Translations under genes and position numbers: made by a program
Assembly: GCA_017473925.1 (NCBI GenBank)
Contig: JAFUIY010000091.1
Coordinates: 1-32,989, forward strand
DNA: 32,989 bases
Source: Clostridia bacterium
GTDB taxonomy: Bacteria > Bacillota > Clostridia > Oscillospirales > Acutalibacteraceae
Direction: 5' to 3'
Shown: piece after piece, positions 8,581-14,051 of the stretch
Layout: the number at the start of each line of letters is the position of its first letter
Numbering within the stretch: position 1 is the stretch's first letter
Notes under the pieces: model-generated
Told to the model about the DNA's origin: nothing
The model's input: the letters and a program-made list of their open reading frames with translations, nothing else
The model's database searches: none

Positions 8581-8641
8581 CGAAAAGTGTTATATTTTTA
8601 CTTATAACTGCTCTGTCTGCCAACAGGGCGGTTATTTTTTT
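8554..8641 (+). ncRNA. Candidate antisense antitoxin RNA, about 88 nt
   Basis: A consensus promoter at 8519-8547 and an intrinsic terminator (stem ATAACTGCTCTGT / ACAGGGCGGTTAT at 8604-8635, T-run 8635-8641) delimit a short transcript with no usable reading frame. It contains a 6-bp hairpin, TAACCG (8560-8565) with CGGTTA (8573-8578). Its 3' end overlaps the stop codon of the minus-strand peptide gene at 8632-8712, and all of it is complementary to any toxin transcript that reads leftward past the stop. The two G-U pairs in the terminator stem become C-A mismatches on the minus strand, so the terminator works mainly rightward. The arrangement matches convergent type I antitoxins; no known RNA family was recognised. 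Confidence 0.65.
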
Positions 8642-8712
8642 ATGGTTAAAGTCACTGACTTAATATCTTTGTAAATTACATAAATAATAAGTACAATAAT
8701 TACCTTTGCCAT
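8632..8712 (-). CDS. Candidate type I toxin, 26-residue hydrophobic peptide
   Basis: The frame reads ATG to TAA with 26 codons: MAK, then the hydrophobic core VIIVLIIYVIY (residues 4-14), then a polar Lys-containing tail ending TIKK. A single short hydrophobic helix flanked by lysines is the usual form of type I toxins that insert into the membrane. It has a near-perfect ribosome site, AAGGAGGTG, with GGAGG at 8725-8721, 8 bases before the ATG. It also has a consensus promoter (8774-8802), and a hairpin that buries the ribosome site. It is too short for normal gene callers. I do not recognise it as a member of a named family (Fst, TxpA, BsrG, Ldr). Alternatives are a leader peptide or a small membrane regulator. 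Confidence 0.65.
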   Translation of the reverse strand: MAKVIIVLIIYVIYKDIKSVTLTIKK

Positions 8713-8717
8713 GTGCG

Positions 8718-8738
8718 ACACCTCCTTCCGGAGAGTGT
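8718..8738 (-). promoter_or_regulatory. Hairpin sequestering the toxin ribosome site
   Basis: On the minus strand, ACAC-T-CTCC (8738-8730) pairs with GGAGGTGT (8725-8718) around a GGAA tetraloop of GNRA type, giving 8 base pairs with one bulged U. The GGAGG Shine-Dalgarno lies entirely in the 3' arm. Buried ribosome sites are a known feature of several type I toxin mRNAs. Confidence 0.65.
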
Positions 8739-8766
8739 GCTAACCGCTTCTGTTGCCTCTTGGCTA
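8739..8766 (-). repeat. Right arm of the inverted repeat, 5' end of toxin mRNA
   Basis: Read on the minus strand, CAAGAGGCAAC and AAGCGGTTAGC match the start of the plus-strand RNA. Because the copies are inverted, this 5' end is also complementary to the distal 3' end of a full-length toxin transcript. Confidence 0.75.
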
Positions 8767-8773
8767 CAACAAG

Positions 8774-8802
8774 AGTATAAACTATGTGTCGGATTTTGTC
8801 AA
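8774..8802 (-). promoter_or_regulatory. Consensus promoter of the candidate toxin gene
   Basis: On the minus strand, TTGACA (8802-8797), a 17-base spacer and TATACT (8779-8774). The predicted start near 8767 gives a 5' leader of about 55 bases. Confidence 0.8.
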
Positions 8803-8836
8803 TAAAAAAGAATCAGACTGATTTATATAATTTGTC

Positions 8837-8865
8837 TTGCAAAATATAACAGATTGTGTTAAAGT
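8837..8865 (+). promoter_or_regulatory. Probable promoter of the LRR gene leader
   Basis: TTGCAA (8837-8842), a 17-base spacer and TAAAGT (8860-8865) preceded by TG. It predicts a start near 8872, which is the first base region of the structured leader. The match is weaker than the other promoters here. Confidence 0.45.
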
Positions 8866-8870
8866 AAATA

Positions 8871-9026
8871 TGCGACACGAACTGAATATAAGTAAACTCA
8901 CTGGGGAAACACTATGTAAAAAAGTGCTTTCCTTTATAAATTATATCCTAGTGAGTATAAGTTATGTTTGTGTCGCAACAAATGGGATTGCATTTTTTGT
9001 GCGTCTCATTTGAGGCGCATTTTTTT
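8871..9026 (+). promoter_or_regulatory. Structured leader with terminator, candidate cis-regulatory RNA
   Basis: Nested pairings are visible. The closing stem is TGCGACAC (8871-8878) with GTGTCGCA (8970-8977). The middle stem is ACTCACT (8896-8902) with AGTGAGT (8950-8956). The inner stem is GGAAACACT (8905-8913) with AGTGCTTTCC (8923-8932, one bulge). An intrinsic terminator follows (GCGTCTC 9001-9007 / GAGGCGC 9012-9018, then T7), and then the ribosome site of the next gene. Promoter, aptamer-like fold, terminator and gene in that order is the layout of a riboswitch or attenuator. It does not match c-di-GMP, TPP, T-box or other classes I know. A miniature transposon is an alternative. Confidence 0.5.
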
Positions 9027-9048
9027 ATTTTACTAGGAGTGATAAATA

Positions 9049-10977
9049 ATGAAAAAAATCTTATCAATCGTTCTTGTACTTGTAATGATGATGACTTTAT
9101 GCTCTGTGATGTCATTTGCAGAAGAAAACACAAGTGGTGTACTTGATAGTGGTTATTGCGGTGTGGATGGTGACAATCTGATATGGACTCTTTACAAAGA
9201 CGGCGAACTTGTTATAAGCGGTGAAGGGGATATGTGGGATTACGATGCATTTAATGCACCATGGACAGCAGGATATGACGATACAATAAAAACTGTTCTT
9301 GTGAAAAAAGGAGTAACATCTATAGGTGATAATGCATTTCGAGGACTTTTTTATGCAACTGACTACAGTATTGCAGATAGTGTTATTTCTATTGGGGAAT
9401 ATTCTTTTGGTTGGACATCGTTTAACCATATATTAAATAGTTCTTTTCGAGAAATAAAAATTCCAAAAAGTGTTACATATATAGATAATAAGGCATTTTA
9501 TAGTTCATATATTGAGAGGATTGTTATTCCGGAAAATATCACAACAATAAAAGAAAGCACGTTTGAAAATTGTACTGAACTTAAAACTGTAATAGTTCCA
9601 GCAACTGTTACGATTGTTGAGAATAATGCATTTTCGAATTGTACTGAAATTGATACAGTATATTTTCGTGGAACTGAAGAACAATGGAACAATATAACTT
9701 TTGGTACAGGAAACGGATATCTCAGAAATGCAGAAAATATATTTTTTAATGCTGTTTGTCATGATTATGAATCAACTGTAGTACCCGCAACATGTATGGA
9801 AAAAGGATATACAAAATATTGCTGTAAAATATGCGGTGATGAATATATTGATGAAACTTCATATACTGAAAAAACCGCACATCAGACAACAAATGGTCAG
9901 TGTTCAGTTTGTAAAATGTTTATAGTTGAGGAACATGAGGAAATTTCGCTTTCAATAAGTCTGACTACAGATTCAAAAGTAACATGGAGCTTGTCAAATG
10001 ATAATGCTGAAATAATATCTACCGGTTCATCAAAAGTTTCATGGGGTAGTTATGTGAATGTTACGGCATCGGCAACAATAAAAGGAATTTCTGCAGGATC
10101 AACAACACTGACGGCAAGTGTAAACGGAAATGTTATCTCTACAGCTGAAATTGAAATTGTTAAACACGAACATTTATATATTTCTACAGTAACAGAGCCA
10201 ACATGCACAGAAAAAGGTTATACTACATATACATGTACATGTGGGGATAGTTATATTGATAATTATACAGATTCTTTGGGTGGACATGTTGAATATGTTG
10301 TCAGTCCCGAGCGACCGCCAACATGTACTACTAATGGTTATGAATTAGGTTCAGCTTGTTCAATTTGTAATACAATTATAAAAGTTCCTGAATATATTCC
10401 ACCCACAGGTCACATCGAAGAAGTGATTGCAGGAAAATCAGCAACCTGTACCGAAAAAGGTCTGACAGAGGGCAAAAAGTGTTCGGTATGCGGTGAAATC
10501 CTTGTTACGCAGGAAGAAATCCCTGCTACGGGTCATGATTATGTTGCTGTTGTTACTGAACCTACTTGCACCGAAGACGGTTTTACAGTGTATACATGTC
10601 ATTGCGGTGATTCCTATTCACCTGATGAAGTAGTGCCAGCAACCGGTCACACACCCGGTTCATGGGAGGTTGTTGTTGAGGCTCAGGTTGGTGTTGAGGG
10701 CAAGGAACAACAGAAATGTACCGTCTGCGGTGAAGTTCTTGATGAGAGAGTAATTCCTGCCCTGCCTGATGTGTTATACATGACAGGCGATGCGAACGGT
10801 GACGGCAAGATAACTGCTGCCGATGCAAGAATTGCGTTGCGTATTTCTGCAAGACTTGATAAGATTGAAAATTACAATCTTCCTATTGAAGCGTTAGATG
10901 CAACGGGTGACGGTAAACTGACAGCCGCCGATGCAAGAAAGATTCTCCGTGTCGCAGCAAAAATCGAAACCTTTTAA
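9049..10977 (+). CDS. Secreted BspA-like LRR surface protein with dockerin
   Basis: The product has 642 residues. The signal peptide is MKKILSIVLVLVMMMTLCSVMSFA. Next comes the common N-terminal module DNLIWTLYKDGELVISGEG, then LRR_5/BspA-type leucine-rich repeats (about residues 85-235). An Ig-like segment around 300-370 is surrounded by repeated Cys modules of the form PTCTEKG....C..CG (six copies between about 243 and 575). A C-terminal dockerin-type pair of Ca loops, DANGDGKITAADAR and DATGDGKLTAADAR, lies at about 580-640. The protein is probably cell-surface or scaffold attached and binds an unknown ligand. The first 1.4 kb is strikingly AT-rich, with AAA, AAT and TAT codons, unlike neighbouring genes. 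The last 0.5 kb looks host-like. The ribosome site is AGGAG at 9035-9039. Confidence 0.88.
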   Translation: MKKILSIVLVLVMMMTLCSVMSFAEENTSGVLDSGYCGVDGDNLIWTLYKDGELVISGEGDMWDYDAFNAPWTAGYDDTIKTVLVKKGVTSIGDNAFRGLFYATDYSIADSVISIGEYSFGWTSFNHILNSSFREIKIPKSVTYIDNKAFYSSYIERIVIPENITTIKESTFENCTELKTVIVPATVTIVENNAFSNCTEIDTVYFRGTEEQWNNITFGTGNGYLRNAENIFFNAVCHDYESTVVPATCMEKGYTKYCCKICGDEYIDETSYTEKTAHQTTNGQCSVCKMFIVEEHEEISLSISLTTDSKVTWSLSNDNAEIISTGSSKVSWGSYVNVTASATIKGISAGSTTLTASVNGNVISTAEIEIVKHEHLYISTVTEPTCTEKGYTTYTCTCGDSYIDNYTDSLGGHVEYVVSPERPPTCTTNGYELGSACSICNTIIKVPEYIPPTGHIEEVIAGKSATCTEKGLTEGKKCSVCGEILVTQEEIPATGHDYVAVVTEPTCTEDGFTVYTCHCGDSYSPDEVVPATGHTPGSWEVVVEAQVGVEGKEQQKCTVCGEVLDERVIPALPDVLYMTGDANGDGKITAADARIALRISARLDKIENYNLPIEALDATGDGKLTAADARKILRVAAKIETF

Positions 10978-10987
10978 AATGACAAAT

Positions 10988-11015
10988 CCCCGACACACTG
11001 TCGGGGACTTTTTAT
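10988..11015. terminator. Terminator between convergent genes
   Basis: A perfect 8-bp stem, CCCCGACA (10988-10995) with TGTCGGGG (10999-11006), has a 3-base loop and is followed by ACTTTTTAT on the plus strand. It ends the LRR gene. Leftward it could also serve the hypothetical gene at 11019, where the T-run is poorer. Confidence 0.8.
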
Positions 11016-11018
11016 CTG

Positions 11019-11351
11019 TCAGATATAATATTCACTTATTTCAAGTATTTCAAATTTATATACCCTGAATTTGCCTTTGGGAAAAGCGTCGTTGAAGGCG
11101 GCTTTGATTTTCAGCTTCTTTGTTGTCAGGAAAACCTCCATGTCAACCTCTGAATAGTGAAGCTCGGGCAGCTCTTCCATTGCTGCAAGCTCGACAAATC
11201 TTTTCTGTTCCTCTTTTGAGGTGAACATATAGAAGTTGAGTACGGGCAGAGTCCTGTCTGACACAACGATTTTTTCAAACTGACCTCTCGAAGCCTTGTT
11301 CTTTTTCTTTTTTGCTTCTTTTTTTGCTTTGAGTTTTTCAAAAAATTCCAC
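11019..11351 (-). CDS. Hypothetical cytoplasmic protein, Lys-rich N-terminus
   Basis: I do not recognise this protein. With GTG at 11351 it has 110 residues: a very basic N-terminal helix (KLKAKKEAKKKKNKASRG) followed by an alpha/beta-looking region (TLPVLNFYMFTSKEEQKRFVEL ... GKFRVYKFEILEISEYY). No signal peptide, membrane segment or Cys motif is present. A longer frame from TTG 11399 exists, but that TTG is the -35 box (TTGACT) of a good promoter, so translation must start downstream. GTG 11351 has only a weak GGTGAT ribosome site. It diverges from the glycosyltransferase gene. Confidence 0.6.
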   Translation of the reverse strand: MEFFEKLKAKKEAKKKKNKASRGQFEKIVVSDRTLPVLNFYMFTSKEEQKRFVELAAMEELPELHYSEVDMEVFLTTKKLKIKAAFNDAFPKGKFRVYKFEILEISEYYI

Positions 11352-11370
11352 TTTTTTATCACCGTTTATT

Positions 11371-11399
11371 ATTGTAACTGTAAATAACGATTTAGTCAA
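11371..11399 (-). promoter_or_regulatory. Promoter of the hypothetical gene; fixes its start
   Basis: On the minus strand, TTGACT (11399-11394), a 17-base spacer and TACAAT (11376-11371). The predicted transcript starts near 11364, only about 13 bases before GTG 11351. Confidence 0.7.
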
Positions 11400-11466
11400 T
11401 ATAAAATTTTTTAAAACTATTTATTTTATAATAATAATGTGTTATACTATCGAGTAAGGATGTGAT

Positions 11467-12408
11467 ATGATGAAAAAACTGTCGGTTATCGTACCCTGCT
11501 ATAATGAAGAGGCTGTTCTTCCCGCCTTTTATGATGAAATCACAAAGGTTGCCGAAGGCTGCAGTAATTATGATTTTGAATTCCTTTTTGTCAATGACGG
11601 CAGTAAGGATGCTACTCAGAATATAGTCGAATCCTTTGCAAAGAAGGATGAAAGAGTGAAGTTTATTTCATTCTCAAGAAACTTCGGCAAAGAGGCAGGC
11701 ATGCTTGCAGGGCTTGAGCACTGCACAGGCGATTTTGCATGCTTTATTGATGCCGATTTACAGCATTCTCCCGAGCTTATCCCCGAAATGCTTAAGGCTG
11801 TCGATGAGGAAGGCTATGACATTGCCGCATGCCGCCGTGTTGACAGAAAGGGTGAAAAGAAGTTCAAGAGTATGCTCTCAGGCGCATTCTATAAGGTAGT
11901 CAATAAGATATCGGAAACATATATTGATGACGGTGCTCAGGATTACCGTGTCATGAACAGAAATGTCATTGATTCCATTCTTTCAATGAAAGAGAATATC
12001 CGTTTCACAAAGGGTATTTTCAGCTGGGTGGGCTTCAATGTCAAATGGTTCCCTCACGAAAACCGTGAAAGGGCAGCAGGCGACACAAAATGGTCTGTCA
12101 CAAAGCTCTTTAAATATGCCATGGACGGTATCATCGGCTACACAGCAAGCCCCCTGAGGATACCTCTGTATCTCGGCATTCTTCTCATAATTCTCAGCGG
12201 AATTTTCGCATTGGCTGTCATTATTCAGTATGCAGTCCTCGGCTTTATCTATGCACTGACACTCAGATGTGTTATGTTCAGTGTGCTCTTTGTAGGCGGA
12301 CTTATACTCATAAGTCTCGGCATAGCAGGTGAGTATCTGGCAAGAATATATACTGAGGTCAAGGACAGACCCAAGTATCTTATAGCAAAAACAAATTGTG
12401 ATAAATAA
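11467..12408 (+). CDS. Family 2 glycosyltransferase, DPM1/GtrB-like
   Basis: The 313-residue protein has an N-terminal GT-A domain and two C-terminal membrane helices (about 231-256 and 265-290), as in GtrB, YkoT and related enzymes that transfer a sugar from a nucleotide sugar to polyprenyl phosphate on the inner membrane face. Motifs are VIVPCYNEEAVLP, FLFVNDGSKD, the metal-binding DADLQHSPELIPEM (DAD at 95-97), GAQDYRVMNR, and a basic C-terminal segment after the second helix. ATG 11467 or 11470 could start; AAGGA lies at 11456-11460. The donor sugar and final glycan are unknown. The DUF1858 gene follows after 16 bases. Confidence 0.9.
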   Translation: MMKKLSVIVPCYNEEAVLPAFYDEITKVAEGCSNYDFEFLFVNDGSKDATQNIVESFAKKDERVKFISFSRNFGKEAGMLAGLEHCTGDFACFIDADLQHSPELIPEMLKAVDEEGYDIAACRRVDRKGEKKFKSMLSGAFYKVVNKISETYIDDGAQDYRVMNRNVIDSILSMKENIRFTKGIFSWVGFNVKWFPHENRERAAGDTKWSVTKLFKYAMDGIIGYTASPLRIPLYLGILLIILSGIFALAVIIQYAVLGFIYALTLRCVMFSVLFVGGLILISLGIAGEYLARIYTEVKDRPKYLIAKTNCDK

Positions 12409-12424
12409 AAAGGAGATAAATACA

Positions 12425-12616
12425 ATGGAAATTACAAGAAAATCAGTTATCGGTGAAATTCTCGACAATTACCCCACACTTGCACCCTACTTCCTTGAAA
12501 TGGGTATGCACTGTCTCGGCTGTCCCTCAGCAAGAAGCGAAACAGTTGAACAGGCTTGCATGGTTCACGGTGTGAATGCTGATGAGCTCGTTGCAAAGCT
12601 CAACGCAAACAAGTAA
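12425..12616 (+). CDS. DUF1858 small cysteine protein
   Basis: The product has 63 residues and matches the DUF1858/ScdA N-terminal-like fold: ITRKSVIGEILDNYP, then GMHCLGCPSARSETVEQAC with the conserved CxxC and a third Cys, then a C-terminal helix. The family is often found alone or fused to hybrid-cluster or Fe-S repair proteins. Its exact role is not established. ATG 12425 is chosen because GGAG (12412-12415) lies 9 bases upstream; the longer frame would begin inside the preceding gene. Its TAA overlaps the TrmK ATG by one base (TAATG). Confidence 0.88.
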   Translation: MEITRKSVIGEILDNYPTLAPYFLEMGMHCLGCPSARSETVEQACMVHGVNADELVAKLNANK

Positions 12617-13302
12617 TGAATATCGTTCTGACTCAGAGGCTCAGAACTGCGGCAGAGCTTGTAAGGCAAAACCGAAAAACAGTAGATGTCGGCACAGATC
12701 ACGGTTATCTGCCGGCATTTCTTGTTATGGGCGGAATTACGGATAATGTGACAGCTGCAGATATAGGCAGAGGACCTCTTGATAATGCTGAAAAAACAAT
12801 AGAGAAATACTCTCTTGAAGATAAAATAGACACTTGTCTGTCAGACGGACTTGAAAAGATTGACCGTGATACGGAAGAAATCATAATCTGCGGAATGGGC
12901 GGTACTCTGATTGCTGAAATTCTCTCAAAAGCCGAATGGATAAAGCACGGAGAAATACATCTTGTGCTTCAGCCGATGACGCATTCATACGATGTCCGAA
13001 AATTCCTTTGCGAAAACGGTTTTTACATAGATGCTGAGAAATTTTGCACAGATACGGGCAGGGATTATGTTGTCATAAGTGCATACTATGACGGCAAGGA
13101 CCGCAGCCGTGACGATTTTTATTATTATTTCGGTGATGTTGCAACGGGTGAAGCTCCGAGTGAAAAGGGCTACATAAAAAAGCAGATTTTCTATGTTAAA
13201 TCCCGTTATGACGGACTTATGCTCTCAGGCAATGAAGACGAAGCCCGTGTTTTCGGCAGAGTGCTTGACGGCATAAAAGAAAAATGGAGTGAATTATTAT
13301 GA
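12616..13302 (+). CDS. trmK: tRNA (adenine-22-N1)-methyltransferase
   Basis: This 228-residue class I SAM-dependent methyltransferase of the TrmK family modifies A22 in the tRNA D-arm. The SAM-binding motif is VDVGTDHGYLPAF (about 24-36), followed by AADIGRGPLDNA and the catalytic-region signature IICGMGGTLI (about 90-100). The later LVLQPMTHSYDVRKFL segment is also typical. The gene overlaps its neighbours on both sides (1 base upstream, 4 bases downstream). The TrmK-NIF3 gene pair is conserved in Firmicutes, which supports the call. Confidence 0.93.
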   Translation: MNIVLTQRLRTAAELVRQNRKTVDVGTDHGYLPAFLVMGGITDNVTAADIGRGPLDNAEKTIEKYSLEDKIDTCLSDGLEKIDRDTEEIIICGMGGTLIAEILSKAEWIKHGEIHLVLQPMTHSYDVRKFLCENGFYIDAEKFCTDTGRDYVVISAYYDGKDRSRDDFYYYFGDVATGEAPSEKGYIKKQIFYVKSRYDGLMLSGNEDEARVFGRVLDGIKEKWSELL

Positions 13303-14051
13303 AAATAAAGGAAGTCTATGATTTTCTTGACAGCATTGCTCCCTATGACACACAATGCGAGTGGGACAACAGCGGATTTATGTGCGGTAATACGGAAAAA
13401 GAAACAGATTCTGTTATGCTCTGTCTTGATTGTACAAATGATGTGATAGAACAGGCAGTCGCAAACAGTTGTAAACTTATTGTCTGCCATCATCCTCTGA
13501 TTTTTGCGCCCGTGAAACGTGTTTGCGGTGAAACACCTCTTTACAATGCAATAAAAAATGACATCACAGTTATTTCTGCTCATACGAATCTCGATATGGC
13601 TGATGACGGTGTGAATGATGCGCTCAGTGAAAAACTCGGTCTTACTGATTGTGAAAAGCTCTTTGCGGAGGGGGCTCCCTTTATGAGAATGGGCAATGTA
13701 AATGAGTGCACTGCAACAGATTTTGTATCTTTTGTGGCTCAGGAACTCGGTAACGGTGCCGAAGTTTATGATTCGGGTAGAGTTGTTCACAAAGTGGCTG
13801 TCTGTGGCGGTGCAGGCGGTGAATATATCCCCGAAGCATATTTCGCAGGCTGTGACACATTCGTCACGGGTGAAGCAAAGCATCATGAAAGACTTGAAGC
13901 ACAAAGACTCGGCATAAACCTTATTGTTGCAGGTCATTTCAGCACAGAAGTACCTGTTCTCGAAAAATTATGCGATAAATTATTAAGGGCATTTCCGAAG
14001 CACCCGATTTGTATTGCTTCGGAGGAAAGCCCCTGCAAAACGGTGGTATAA
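13299..14051 (+). CDS. NIF3/DUF34 dinuclear-metal-site protein
   Basis: The product has 250 residues of the Nif3-like GTP cyclohydrolase I type 2 family, which forms hexameric toroids with a two-metal centre. Signature segments are CEWDNSGF near the N-terminus, VCHHPLIF and ISAHTNLDMADDGVNDAL (His and Asp ligands), and the C-terminal VAGHFSTEVPVLEKL with the final His and Glu ligands. The biochemical activity of the family is debated; a role in tRNA or cofactor metabolism has been suggested from context. The ATG lies inside the end of trmK (ATGA, 4-base overlap). Confidence 0.92.
   Translation: MKIKEVYDFLDSIAPYDTQCEWDNSGFMCGNTEKETDSVMLCLDCTNDVIEQAVANSCKLIVCHHPLIFAPVKRVCGETPLYNAIKNDITVISAHTNLDMADDGVNDALSEKLGLTDCEKLFAEGAPFMRMGNVNECTATDFVSFVAQELGNGAEVYDSGRVVHKVAVCGGAGGEYIPEAYFAGCDTFVTGEAKHHERLEAQRLGINLIVAGHFSTEVPVLEKLCDKLLRAFPKHPICIASEESPCKTVV

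Noticed and set aside
8549-8766. Toxin-antitoxin inverted repeats as terminal repeats of a MITE
   Set aside because: The repeats begin just inside two promoters and no flanking target duplication was seen. Not excluded, but the two-RNA explanation fits more features.
8871-8977. c-di-GMP or other known riboswitch upstream of an adhesin gene
   Set aside because: The characteristic conserved core segments of the c-di-GMP classes are not visible, so no class name is given.
8964-9146. 60-codon frame within the LRR leader
   Set aside because: It spans the leader stem and terminator and overlaps the LRR signal-peptide coding region in another frame; no ribosome site was seen.
13206-13937. 243-codon open frame on the minus strand
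   Set aside because: It lies antisense to trmK and NIF3, shows no family motifs, and has Cys/His/Phe-rich shadow composition.
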